Positions 43,521 to 53,564 of a stretch of 64,000 nt of DNA are shown piece after piece (positions within the stretch are counted from its first letter, which is position 1; each line of letters begins with the position of its first letter). This DNA comes from an uncultured Collinsella sp. (lineage in GTDB: Bacteria > Actinomycetota > Coriobacteriia > Coriobacteriales > Coriobacteriaceae), in the NCBI GenBank assembly GCA_959599095.1, contig CAUGGC010000007.1, forward strand, positions 1-64,000. Direction: 5' to 3'. The position numbers and the translations under genes were made by a program. The notes under the pieces were generated by a model that ran no database searches, was not told the origin of the DNA, and was given only the letters and a program-made list of their open reading frames with translations.

Positions 43521-44789
43521 CTAGGAACGGTAGTCGCCGTTGATGGAGATGTACTCATGCGTGAGGTCGCAGGCCCACACGGTCGTTGCCGCGTCGCCTG
43601 CGCCCAGGTCGGCCGAGATCACGATCTCGGGCGCCTCGAAACGTCGTAGAGCCTCGTCCTCATCAAAGGGAACAGTCAGACCGTCGCGACAGACAGGCAT
43701 GCCCATCATGTCGATGGAAACGTCTTCCTGATTAAACTTCACGCCGCACTTGCCAAGCGCCATGGCAACACGGCCCCAGTTGCAGTCGTGGCCGGCGATG
43801 CAGGTCTTAACGAGCGGCGAGTTGGCAACGGCACGGGCGGCGATATCGGCCTCCTCGTCGTTCACGGCGCCGGTAACGTTGACCGTAACAAGCTTGGATG
43901 CGCCCTCACCATCGGCGGCGATATTGCGCGCCAGGCTCTCGCACACCTCGTGCACGGCAAATGCCAACTCGTCAAAGGCATCGGAGCCCTCGACGATAGG
44001 CTCGGCATCTGCGGCAGCGGCGCCGGAGGCAAGCATGATGCAGGTGTCGTTGGTCGAAGTGTCGGAATCGACCGTTACCTTGTTAAAGGTCTGCTTGACG
44101 GTCGAGAGCAGCAGGGTATGAAGTGCCGCAGGCTCGACGGGGGCATCGGTGGTGATAACTGCGATCATGGTGGCCATATTGGGCATGATCATGCCCGAGC
44201 CCTTGCACATTCCGCCTACCGAATAGACGTTGCCCGCATGGCCCGCAGCCTCACTGACGTAGGACACGGCGTACTCCTTGGAGTGTGTGTCGGTCGTCAT
44301 GATGGCGCGAGCGGCATCGGCGCCACCGTGGGCGGAGAGCGCCTCGTAGGCAGCAGGAATGGCGGTCTCAAACGTGTCGATCGGCAGAATCTGGCCAATC
44401 ACACCCGTGGAGGCAACCAGAATCTGCTGGGGCTCGCAGCCGATGACCTGCGATGCGATGCTGCACGTCTCGCGCGCGCATGCAAGGCCGGTCTCACCCG
44501 TGGCGGCGTTGGCATTGCCAGAGTTGACCGAAACGCCGGCGATGATTCCGCAACCCTTGTCGGCACCGCCCAGGTTGGCACGGCTCACCTGCACGGGCGC
44601 CGCGCAAAAGCGATTGGTGGTAAACACGCCGGCACCGGGACAGGGTTTATCGGGCACGACGAGCGCGTAATCCAGACGCTCGGGGTTCTTGCGGAACCCA
44701 GCATGGATGCCCGCAGCCTTAAAACCAGCCGCAGCCGTAACGCCGCCCTCGACGGCGCGAATCTTGATATCAAACAGCTCGGTATTCAT
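43521..44789 (-). CDS. argJ: Bifunctional ornithine acetyltransferase / N-acetylglutamate synthase
   Basis: Recycles the acetyl group from acetylornithine to glutamate; 422 residues. The autocleavage and active-site threonine lies in GMIMPNMATMIAV, with GVTAAAGFKAAG near the start and SIASQVIGCEPQQILVASTGVIGQ. Because argJ is present the pathway is of the cyclic type. Third from the right in argC-argJ-argB-argD. Confidence 0.95.
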   Translation of the reverse strand: MNTELFDIKIRAVEGGVTAAAGFKAAGIHAGFRKNPERLDYALVVPDKPCPGAGVFTTNRFCAAPVQVSRANLGGADKGCGIIAGVSVNSGNANAATGETGLACARETCSIASQVIGCEPQQILVASTGVIGQILPIDTFETAIPAAYEALSAHGGADAARAIMTTDTHSKEYAVSYVSEAAGHAGNVYSVGGMCKGSGMIMPNMATMIAVITTDAPVEPAALHTLLLSTVKQTFNKVTVDSDTSTNDTCIMLASGAAAADAEPIVEGSDAFDELAFAVHEVCESLARNIAADGEGASKLVTVNVTGAVNDEEADIAARAVANSPLVKTCIAGHDCNWGRVAMALGKCGVKFNQEDVSIDMMGMPVCRDGLTVPFDEDEALRRFEAPEIVISADLGAGDAATTVWACDLTHEYISINGDYRS

Positions 44790-44923
44790 CGTCTTTATGA
44801 CTCCTTATGTCAAACAAAAAACGGACATCGGTTGGTGCGCCATGCCAGTCGTAATCATGAGACCAGCTTAAGAGTGGCACCCCACTCGATGCCCGACTAC
44901 CAAATCGTTAACAATCGAATGTG

Positions 44924-45994
44924 CTACACCGGGCACGCCACTGTGGGCAAGCCTCGTCGCTCGTCAAAGCCAAAGACGATATTGGCACACTGGACCGCTT
45001 GGCCCGCAGCGCCCTTGCACAGATTGTCGATGGCGCCCGTCGCCACCAGCACGCCCGCGCGCTTGTTGAGCGCGAGGCCAATCTGGGCGGCGTTGGTTCC
45101 GACGACCGAAGCCGTCTTGGGCTGCTGGCCGGCGTCGAGCACACGCACAAAGGTGCGTCCAGCGTAGAACTGCTTGTAATAGTCGACAACATCCTCAAGA
45201 GCCAGGGAGTCGATGGCCTGCGGCGTGAACGGCAGCGTCACCGTGGAGAGCAGGCCGCGCTTGAGCGGTGCCAGATGCGGGGTGAAGACGATGCGATCGG
45301 TCAGGCCAAGGATTTGCTCAATCTCGGGCGTATGACGATGCTTGCCTACGCCATAGGCCTCCAGGTTCTCGTCCGCGCTGCAAAAATGCGTACGAGCGTT
45401 GCAGGACTTGCCGGCACCCGTTACACCGCTGATGGCATCGACAATCACGGGACCGTTCTCGGCCACCCAGCCCGCACGCACGGCAGGAGCGGCAGCAAGG
45501 CTCGTTGCGGTGGGATAGCAACCGGCGCAGGCGACCAGCACGGGTTTGCCGTCGGCATGGTCGGATTCGGCGGTCTCCAGGTCCTGGCAGAACAGCTCGG
45601 GCAGGCCAAAGGCACGGGTCTTGAGCAGCTCGGGGCTCGTATGCTCGGCGGCATACCACGTCTCAAAGACGGACGCGTCGTTCAGGCGGTAGTCGGCCGA
45701 AAGATCAAAGCAGGAGACGCCCGATGCAAGCAGCGCGGGCACCTGTGCCATGGCAGCCGTGTGCGGCACGGCAAGAAAAACCGCATCGCAGCTCTTGAGC
45801 TCGGGGGCGTCATGCGTGGTGAAAACCAGATCGCTCACGCCAGCAAAGCTCGGATACACCGCGGACAGCGGCTGGCCGGCATCGGCGTTGGACGTAATGG
45901 CAACAAGTTCAAACTCGGGATGGCCGAGCACGAGGCGAATGAGCTCGGCTCCGGCATATCCAGCCGCGCCGACGATTCCAACCTTCAATGACAT
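44924..45994 (-). CDS. argC: N-acetyl-gamma-glutamyl-phosphate reductase
   Basis: NADPH-dependent reductase of 356 residues, third step of the pathway and first gene of the operon. The Rossmann motif VGIVGAAGYAGAELIRL and the catalytic cysteine in VACAGCYPTA are intact, and HRHTPEIEQIL follows. The 134 bp between argC and argJ show nothing beyond a leader. A candidate ArgR site lies 86 bp upstream. Confidence 0.95.
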   Translation of the reverse strand: MSLKVGIVGAAGYAGAELIRLVLGHPEFELVAITSNADAGQPLSAVYPSFAGVSDLVFTTHDAPELKSCDAVFLAVPHTAAMAQVPALLASGVSCFDLSADYRLNDASVFETWYAAEHTSPELLKTRAFGLPELFCQDLETAESDHADGKPVLVACAGCYPTATSLAAAPAVRAGWVAENGPVIVDAISGVTGAGKSCNARTHFCSADENLEAYGVGKHRHTPEIEQILGLTDRIVFTPHLAPLKRGLLSTVTLPFTPQAIDSLALEDVVDYYKQFYAGRTFVRVLDAGQQPKTASVVGTNAAQIGLALNKRAGVLVATGAIDNLCKGAAGQAVQCANIVFGFDERRGLPTVACPV

Positions 45995-46079
45995 ATCAGA
46001 CTCCTTGTCTGCGATTTATGCACCGATGCGCATTTCGCAGTGGTCGTTATGAAGTGGGTTGAAACTTTAGCACCAAAAG

Positions 46080-46116
46080 ATGCATGAACACGTAAATGGC
46101 TTGCATATTCATGCAT
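46080..46116. promoter_or_regulatory. Candidate arginine-repressor site before argC
   Basis: ATGCATGAA (46080-46088) and TTCATGCAT (46108-46116) are exact inverted copies, and the right half is part of TGCATATTCATGCA, close to the TGAAT/ATTCA pattern of ARG boxes. Position upstream of argC supports the idea; the regulator gene is not in the window. Confidence 0.4.
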
Positions 46117-46160
46117 TGAAACAATCCCGACACATTCGCTTGAAGGAATTGACAAATGGA

Positions 46161-46214
46161 GCGGGCCCCGTATTGACCGGCGCTCCTAACGGCACCGGGC
46201 AATACGGGGCCCGC
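46161..46214. terminator. Strong hairpin after the flavin operon
   Basis: GCGGGCCCCGTATTG and CAATACGGGGCCCGC form a perfect 15-bp stem with a 24-nt loop, 37 bp after the last PNPOx gene. There is no long T-run, so it may act as a barrier or RNA stabiliser rather than a classical terminator. Confidence 0.5.
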
Positions 46215-46251
46215 CCATGCGAAAACCAAGTTGTTAGGATGAGCCAGCCGG

Positions 46252-46662
46252 CTAGAGCTCGACCGGCACCCATTCGTCGTGATTGCAGATAAAAGCCTCG
46301 GGATCCTCGATGCTAAAGAAGACGAGCGTTGGGTCGTTAGGCCCCTCATAGTGCTCGCCCAGGTGCTCTAGATGCTTCCACCCGGCTTCGCGCATTTCGT
46401 CTAAAGCCCGGTCATCCAAGCCGGCACGCCCGCGCAAGATGAGCCAGCCATGGCCCGGCCACCAGCTCGTGGCCTCAAAGCGCTGGTTTTGCAGCAGCTC
46501 TTGCCACACATCTTTGGTGCGCGCTGTTACAAACCACAGCTTGCCGTCCTGGATCTGCGCAAACGAAAACGGACGCACATGAGGCTGTCCGTCAACGCTC
46601 GTCGCCAAATACCATGCCGGCACCGACGTCAGATACTCCAACACCGTATTCAATCCGTCCAC
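46252..46662 (-). CDS. PNPOx-like flavin-binding protein (copy 2)
   Basis: A 136-residue split-barrel protein of the pyridoxamine 5'-phosphate oxidase-like superfamily. AWYLATSVDGQPHVRPFSFA and GKLWFVTARTKDVWQEL are the flavin-binding strands, and the spacing matches small FMN- or F420-type proteins. It is a paralogue of the next gene (AWYLATTD...PRVRPFSFA, GKLWFCTSRDKDVW). Substrate unknown. It lies 44 bp from its paralogue and at the end of a unit that starts with the FMN riboswitch and the riboflavin importer, which supports FMN as cofactor. Confidence 0.8.
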   Translation of the reverse strand: MDGLNTVLEYLTSVPAWYLATSVDGQPHVRPFSFAQIQDGKLWFVTARTKDVWQELLQNQRFEATSWWPGHGWLILRGRAGLDDRALDEMREAGWKHLEHLGEHYEGPNDPTLVFFSIEDPEAFICNHDEWVPVEL

Positions 46663-46706
46663 GTTTCCTCCTGTACTAGTTAGTTTGGGAACCTGGTTTG
46701 TGCGAG

Positions 46707-47153
46707 CTAGAGCTCCAGGCGCTCCTCGCTGCCGTCGATATCACAGAAGCGCGCGGCAATATTGCGGACCGAAAAGAAAGCAAGGCGGCCGTCGTTGGCA
46801 CTCTCGTGTTCCTCGCCAATGCCCACCATGTGCTTAAAACCCGCTTGACGCACCTTGTCGCTCGCAACTGCGTCGTCCTCAAGTGCGGCTTCGCCGGTCA
46901 ATACGATCCAACATTCCCCCGGCTTCCAGCCCGATACCTCAAACTTGGGATTCGCGCTCAACTCCGCCCACACATCCTTGTCACGCGACGTGCAAAACCA
47001 CAACTTACCGTCATCGACCATGGCAAACGAAAACGGCCTCACGCGGGGCTGATGCCCGTCGGCCACATCGGTCGTGGCCAGATACCACGCCGGAATGCGC
47101 CTGAGATATGAACAGGCGCGCTCAAGCTGAGCCGTGCGGTCGTTGTCGGTCAT
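46707..47153 (-). CDS. PNPOx-like flavin-binding protein (copy 1)
   Basis: A 148-residue member of the same split-barrel family as its neighbour, with VRPFSFAMVDDGKLWFCTS and a C-terminal FFSVRN segment. Only 30 bp separate it from ecfT, and 44 bp from copy 2, so the tandem pair is probably cotranscribed with the riboflavin transporter genes. Family members bind FMN and act as oxidoreductases; the reaction here cannot be stated. Confidence 0.8.
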   Translation of the reverse strand: MTDNDRTAQLERACSYLRRIPAWYLATTDVADGHQPRVRPFSFAMVDDGKLWFCTSRDKDVWAELSANPKFEVSGWKPGECWIVLTGEAALEDDAVASDKVRQAGFKHMVGIGEEHESANDGRLAFFSVRNIAARFCDIDGSEERLEL

Positions 47154-47183
47154 AGGGACCCCTTTCTTGCGCTCGAATCGCGC

Positions 47184-47984
47184 CTAAACAAGTTGAAGAT
47201 TGATGACGATGACGCAGATGAGCAGCAACGCCGTCACCACCGCCGCCAACGCATCGCCACGGCCAAATGCAAGCGCATGCAGGCGCGTGCGGCCCTGCTC
47301 GCCGTGATAGCAGCGTGCATCCATGGCAGCAGACAGCGTCTCGGCATGGCGGAACACGCCCGTGAACAGTGGAATCGCCACACCGCCGAGCATACGCACG
47401 CCGCCGAGCGGGCCTCCCGTCACGCGCGCACCGCGGCTCGCCTGCGCATCGGCCGTCTGCTTCATCTCGGTGGCAAACTGCGGCATAAAGCGCAGCGCGA
47501 TACCCATAATCATGCCGAGCTCGTGCGCAGGAAGTCCTACACGCGCAAACGGCGCGAGCAGTCGCTCAAAGCCCGCGGTGAGGTCGAGCGTCGGCGTGGT
47601 GAGCGTAATGGCGCTCATGCCGGCCATCATCAGGGTCAGGCGGCACGCCATAAACGCCGCAGAACGCAGCGAGCCCTCGCTCACTTGCATAAAGCCAAGC
47701 TGCCACAGGATGCGGCCACTTTGGTCGGAAAACAGGTTGAGTACCGCGACCACCACGACAATCGCCAGCAGTGGTGCCATCGATGACAGGACGCGGCGCA
47801 ACGGCACCCGGGCCATGACATAGACCAGCACGATAAACATTGCGACCGGTACCAGTCCGCGGAAGCTTCCGACGGTGAGCACGGTGATCAGAAATGCGAA
47901 ACCTAGGAGCAGCTTAGTGCGCGGATCCAGGCGATGCACCGCGCTATCTCCGGGATAGTAGCTGCCAAATGAAAACGCCTCCAT
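47184..47984 (-). CDS. ecfT: Energy-coupling factor transporter transmembrane subunit EcfT
   Basis: Membrane scaffold (266 residues) that links the S component to the ATPases. It has about five membrane segments and the two coupling motifs near the C-terminal half, of the A-R-G type: MDARCYHG and DAQASRGA. The ATG at 47984 overlaps the stop of the ATPase gene (TGATG), so translation is coupled; a longer ORF reading into that gene is rejected. It belongs to a ribU-ecfA1A2-ecfT unit. Confidence 0.92.
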   Translation of the reverse strand: MEAFSFGSYYPGDSAVHRLDPRTKLLLGFAFLITVLTVGSFRGLVPVAMFIVLVYVMARVPLRRVLSSMAPLLAIVVVVAVLNLFSDQSGRILWQLGFMQVSEGSLRSAAFMACRLTLMMAGMSAITLTTPTLDLTAGFERLLAPFARVGLPAHELGMIMGIALRFMPQFATEMKQTADAQASRGARVTGGPLGGVRMLGGVAIPLFTGVFRHAETLSAAMDARCYHGEQGRTRLHALAFGRGDALAAVVTALLLICVIVINLQLV

Positions 47985-49888
47985 CAGCAGCTCTCCTCTC
48001 GCGTGGGCGCCTTGGAACCAGCCTGACACGGAACCCTCAAAGGCCCGTTCGCGCAGCCCAGCAGCAAACCGGCCAACTCGTCGGCCAGCGCCTCAACCGT
48101 GTAAAGCTTGTCGCAGCGGAGCGGCACACCGGCCTGCGCGAGCGCCAGCGCCATACGCTGGGCGGCAGGAACGCCCAGGCCGATCGACTTGAGCTCATCC
48201 GCGCGCGCAAAAACCTGCGCGGGCGTTCCCTCGGCAAACACCGCGCCCTCATTCATCACAACGATACGGTCACAACAATTTGCCAGGTCATCCATGCTGT
48301 GCGAAACCATGACAACGGTCAGGCCTTCGCGATGGAGTCGATCGATGAGCCCTAGGAAATCCCTGCGCGCAGCCGGATCGAGCCCCGCCATGGGCTCATC
48401 GAGCACCAGGACCTCGGGCTCCATGGCGAGCACGCTGGCAAACGCCACGCGGCGCTGCTGGCCGCCCGAAAGCTCAAAGGGGCTCTTGCCGCCTATCGCG
48501 GCAAGGTCGAGGCCCACGCGCGCAAGCGATGATGCGACACGGCGTGTAACCTCGTCTTGTGGCAGGCCAAGGTTACGCGGGCCAAACGCCACGTCCTGCG
48601 CCACGGTCTCGGCAAATAGCTGGCGCTCGGGATACTGAAACACCACGCCGACCTTGGCCTTAACCGCGGCGGCGTCTTTCTTGTTTGATAGGTCGAGCCC
48701 CAGCGCGCAAACGCTTCCCTCCTGTGGACGAATCAGCCCGTTGAGATGCTGAACCAGCGTCGATTTGCCCGAGCCGGTATGACCCGCCAGGCCCAGAAAC
48801 TCGCCGCGGCGCACCGTCAGCGAAACATCACGTAGCGCCCAGGGGCTGTTTGGATCGTTGCCCCAAAGAGCCTGTTTGCTCGATGCGTCCGCTGTGGTCG
48901 AGCGCTTGCGCCAGCGACGGCGCTCGCGGGCGCTCAGCGAGTAACTATGCGAGAGATGCGAAATCTCGATAACGGACTCCGACGCTGCCGCCTCGTCAGT
49001 TGCAGAGGATGCATCGTCAAGCATACGAGAATCGGATGCGGAGGGCTGCCCTGCGATGTCCGCCCCACTCCGCTCGGCATAAGCCTGCACAATCTCGGCG
49101 ACCATATCTGCCTCGCGCACCTGCGCGCAAACGCGTACGCCCTTCGCACGAAGCGCCCTACCCAGACAGCACGACGCCGGCATATCCAGGTTGAGCTGCG
49201 CAAGCTCGTCTGCCCGCGTCAAGATTTCCTCGGGCGTACCGAGCATGGCAACGCGCCCCGCCCGAAACACCGCGACACGATCGGCCTCGGCGGCCTCTTC
49301 CATAAAGTGCGTAATCATCACGATGGTCATGCCGCGATCGTGCAACGCGTGGCAAGCCTTCATAAGGCCCTTGCGTCCACGCGGATCGAGCATCGAGGAA
49401 GCCTCGTCCAATATGAGCACGCGCGGTTCCATGGCAAGCACGCCGGCAAGCGCCACGCGCTGCTTTTGGCCGCCCGAAAGCGCGTGGGTCTCATGGCGCT
49501 CAAAGCCCACCAGGCCTACGCCCTTCAGCGCCTCGCGTACGCGCTGCGCAATTTGCGCCGATGGCACGCCAAGGTTTTCGGGACCAAACGCAACGTCATC
49601 TTCGACAAGCGTTGCCACCAGCTGATCATCGGGATTCTGAAATACCATGCCCGCGGTCGAACGAATGTCGTAGACCAGCTCGGGGTCGGACGCATCCATG
49701 CCGTTGATACGCACCGTGCCCGCATCGGGCTGCAACAGTGCATTCAGATGCTTGGCAAACGTCGACTTGCCCGACCCATTGCCACCGAGGATGCAGAAAA
49801 ACTCGCCATCCTCGATGTTCAGATCGACGCCGTCGAGTGCCGGTACGGCACCGTCATAGCTAAAGGAAACGCCCCGACACTCAATCAT
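47984..49888 (-). CDS. ecfA: Energy-coupling factor ATPase, EcfA1 and EcfA2 fused
   Basis: A 634-residue protein holding two ABC ATPases in one chain. The first half has GGNGSGKST (about 35), LSGGQKQR and ILDEASS; the second begins after a linker at about residue 305 and has GHTGSGKST, LSGGQQRR and VLDEPMA. In most ECF systems these are two genes, ecfA1 and ecfA2; the fusion is seen in some actinobacteria. It energises uptake of the vitamin bound by the S component encoded just upstream. Confidence 0.93.
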   Translation of the reverse strand: MIECRGVSFSYDGAVPALDGVDLNIEDGEFFCILGGNGSGKSTFAKHLNALLQPDAGTVRINGMDASDPELVYDIRSTAGMVFQNPDDQLVATLVEDDVAFGPENLGVPSAQIAQRVREALKGVGLVGFERHETHALSGGQKQRVALAGVLAMEPRVLILDEASSMLDPRGRKGLMKACHALHDRGMTIVMITHFMEEAAEADRVAVFRAGRVAMLGTPEEILTRADELAQLNLDMPASCCLGRALRAKGVRVCAQVREADMVAEIVQAYAERSGADIAGQPSASDSRMLDDASSATDEAAASESVIEISHLSHSYSLSARERRRWRKRSTTADASSKQALWGNDPNSPWALRDVSLTVRRGEFLGLAGHTGSGKSTLVQHLNGLIRPQEGSVCALGLDLSNKKDAAAVKAKVGVVFQYPERQLFAETVAQDVAFGPRNLGLPQDEVTRRVASSLARVGLDLAAIGGKSPFELSGGQQRRVAFASVLAMEPEVLVLDEPMAGLDPAARRDFLGLIDRLHREGLTVVMVSHSMDDLANCCDRIVVMNEGAVFAEGTPAQVFARADELKSIGLGVPAAQRMALALAQAGVPLRCDKLYTVEALADELAGLLLGCANGPLRVPCQAGSKAPTREESC

Positions 49889-50475
49889 GCGCGGCCTTTG
49901 ACCTGGTCCTTTTTAGGCGTGATGAGGTTGGAGACCGCCTTATACACCGCAAGCGTCAATACCGAGTTAAGCACGGTCTTGATAAGGTTGAACGGCAGCA
50001 CGGCAGGAATCATGAGCGGGGCGATCACATCGACCGAGCCATACCAGAACCATACGCCAATGGTAAGGTTTGCGACCATAGACAACGCCGTAGCGGCAAT
50101 AACGCCGAGCACCAGGCCAATCACGGCACCCTTATAGGTATGCATCTTCTGGTAGATAATAGCCGCGGGCAAAATGTAGCCCAGCGTGGCAACCAGGTTC
50201 ATAAGCGCGCCGACCCAGTCACCCGTAGTGAGCGCATGGATAACGATTGCCATAGCGGCAACGGCGGTACCGGCACCAGGACCATACGCAAACCCGCACA
50301 CCATCGCCGGCACCAGCGACGGGTCATAGGTTAAAAACGGCGCCGAGGGAAGGATGGGTAGCTGCACGTACATAAACAGGGCGCCCAAGGCACACATCAA
50401 CGCCATGGTAACGAGCTGCTTGGTGCTCCACCTATTCGTGTTCTCAAAATGGATATGCTGCGACTGTTCAGACAT
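49885..50475 (-). CDS. ribU: ECF transporter S component, riboflavin (RibU-like)
   Basis: A 196-residue membrane protein with six helices that captures the vitamin. The first helix region LVTMALMCALGALFMYVQLP and the motif AALSMVANLTIG resemble RibU proteins. The riboflavin specificity is inferred mainly from the FMN riboswitch immediately upstream. The start at 50475 is chosen because AGGTGA lies just before it; an ATG at 50496 lies inside the riboswitch 3' strand and is rejected. It overlaps the ATPase gene by 4 bp. Confidence 0.88.
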   Translation of the reverse strand: MSEQSQHIHFENTNRWSTKQLVTMALMCALGALFMYVQLPILPSAPFLTYDPSLVPAMVCGFAYGPGAGTAVAAMAIVIHALTTGDWVGALMNLVATLGYILPAAIIYQKMHTYKGAVIGLVLGVIAATALSMVANLTIGVWFWYGSVDVIAPLMIPAVLPFNLIKTVLNSVLTLAVYKAVSNLITPKKDQVKGRA

Positions 50476-50493
50476 AAGATCACCTGCCTCTTT

Positions 50494-50667
50494 CATCCGG
50501 ACTCTAACCGTTGGTACTGGGATCTCACCAGTTCAACCGGCATGCGAACCAACGCACGCACGGGTCGCGGACTCATCGGCTCGGTCGCAGACACCTCGCC
50601 TGCGCCACGGCACCCCTTTGGCACCGCCCGATTTACCACCAGTGGGGAATTTCACCCCGCCCTGAAA
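50494..50667 (-). ncRNA. FMN riboswitch (RFN element)
   Basis: On the minus strand the conserved segments appear in order: TTCAGGGCGGGGTGAAATTC, CCCCACTGGTGGTAAA, GATGAGTCCGCGACCC, GGTGAGATCCCAGTACC, AACGGTTAGAGTCCGGATGAAAGAGG. These are the strands of the six-helix RFN element. One hairpin arm is longer than usual. The 3' strand ends 19 bp before the ribU start, so regulation at translation initiation is likely; FMN should switch the operon off. Confidence 0.95.
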
Positions 50668-50874
50668 CAGCAATTGCAAGTGTAGCACGAGCAGGTTTTC
50701 ACGCAAGTATGCCAAGGGTAATTTGTGGCGGGGACCAGTTGTCGCAACAACCACATTCCCCATCCATCCCAAAGTAACGCGCCTTTCGCGGCAAAGCCGC
50801 GAAACAGCGAAAGGGACACGTATTCCCATCAACCACATCCTTCTCCGCGAGCCGACCTCAAGGCCGTAAACGCA

Positions 50875-51017
50875 GGGAATCCGGGGGCGTGACGGGGCTT
50901 CTCTCCGGAACATTCCGCAGGACGCAAAGAGGCTCCGCAGCGCAAAGCGCGATGCGGAGCCTCTTTGCATGTCCGAGGACGTTCCGGAGAGAAGCCCCGT
51001 CCCGCCCCCGGATTCCC
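50875..51017. repeat. 143-nt near-perfect hairpin downstream of groEL
   Basis: Outer arms 50875-50911 and 50981-51017 pair at 36 of 37 positions. Inner arms 50924-50939 and 50953-50968 pair at all 16, with GGAC/GTCC between. It begins 26 bp after the groEL stop. The remaining 50668-50874 stretch shows no gene and no other clear element. Confidence 0.85.
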
Positions 51018-51043
51018 GGTGGGAGTTCTAGACCTTGTCGGCC

Positions 51044-52759
<1,716 letters not shown>

Positions 52760-52777
52760 TCAGAGATTCTGACGAGA

Positions 52778-53071
52778 CTAGGCCTCGACGACAGCGTAGA
52801 TGTCGTCGGCGCGCATGAGCAGATACTTCTCGCCGTCGACCTTGACCTCGTTGCCACCGAACTTACCGTAGATGACAACGTCGCCAACCTTAACGTCCAT
52901 GGGAATGCGCTCACCCTTGTCGTTGACCTTGCCGGCGCCAACGGCAACGATGGTGCCGCGCTGCGGCTTCTCCTGAGCGTTGCTGGCGATGTACAGACCA
53001 GAAGCGGTCTTCTGCTCGGCCTCGTCGGGCTTGACCAGAACACGATCTGCAAGCGGCTTCAAAGACGACAT
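52778..53071 (-). CDS. groS: 10-kDa co-chaperonin GroES
   Basis: Lid of the GroEL chamber; 97 residues. LKPLADRVLVKPDEAEQKTASGLYI contains the mobile loop, and KVGDVVIYGKFGGNEVKVDGEKYLLMRADDIYA ends the fold. The start at 53071 follows AAAGGAGG; the ORF continues 11 codons upstream but the family begins MSSLKPL. It lies 96 bp upstream of groEL. Confidence 0.97.
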   Translation of the reverse strand: MSSLKPLADRVLVKPDEAEQKTASGLYIASNAQEKPQRGTIVAVGAGKVNDKGERIPMDVKVGDVVIYGKFGGNEVKVDGEKYLLMRADDIYAVVEA

Positions 53072-53208
53072 GCTTGTTTCCTCCTTTGTGGGCCGCGCGG
53101 TCATGCCGCGCGGGTTAACCCTTTTTGTTTGCGTACGAGTTGAATGGTACCCACGAATGGCGGGTTATACAACACGGAGTCAAAAAATCTTATTTTTTGG
53201 CACTTAGA

Positions 53209-53407
53209 TTTTCTGAATGCCGGGGGATAACTTAGCGGTGGCTCCCGGGGCGGACCGGAGGGCATGAAGTTTGCTGCTCTACAGTCCTGCGCAAGACGGA
53301 AAGCACATTAAGTGCTTTCCTTTGCGTGCGGAACTCGCGACAAACTTCATGCCCTCCGGTCCGCCCTGGGAGCCAGGTTGACTAACTAGGGCCCGGCATT
53401 CAGAAAA
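53209..53407. repeat. 199-nt composite hairpin upstream of groES
   Basis: Outer arms 53209-53224 and 53392-53407 are a perfect 16-bp match (TTTTCTGAATGCCGGG and complement). Middle arms 53240-53273 and 53341-53374 match at 33 of 34 positions. An inner hairpin GGAAAGCAC/GTGCTTTCC sits at 53298-53320. It lies 138 bp upstream of the groES start. The gap 53072-53564 holds this, the TTGCGGTG hairpin, and no gene. Confidence 0.85.
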
Positions 53408-53478
53408 GTCAGTGCAGCAAAATGGCAATGCAGATGGTGCGAACAAGAAAGGGGCACGTTGTTGAGACGCGCTCTTTT

Positions 53479-53546
53479 AAGTTGCGGTGGAATAGTTCCT
53501 GTTTTTGGGCTTGAAGGCCGATTTTAGGGACTATTTCACCGCAACT
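53479..53546 (-). repeat. TTGCGGTG hairpin, copy 2
   Basis: AGTTGCGGTG and CACCGCAACT form a perfect 10-bp outer stem, with AATAGT/ACTATT inside. It is 18 bp from the stop codon of the amidohydrolase gene, in the same orientation as the copy at 26093-26159. Confidence 0.75.
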
Positions 53547-53564
53547 GAGGGGTGGGATGCGGGG

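Noticed and set aside
53072..53210. CIRCE element upstream of groES
   Set aside because: No TTAGCACTC/GAGTGCTAA pair found; only partial CTAAGTGCC occurs.
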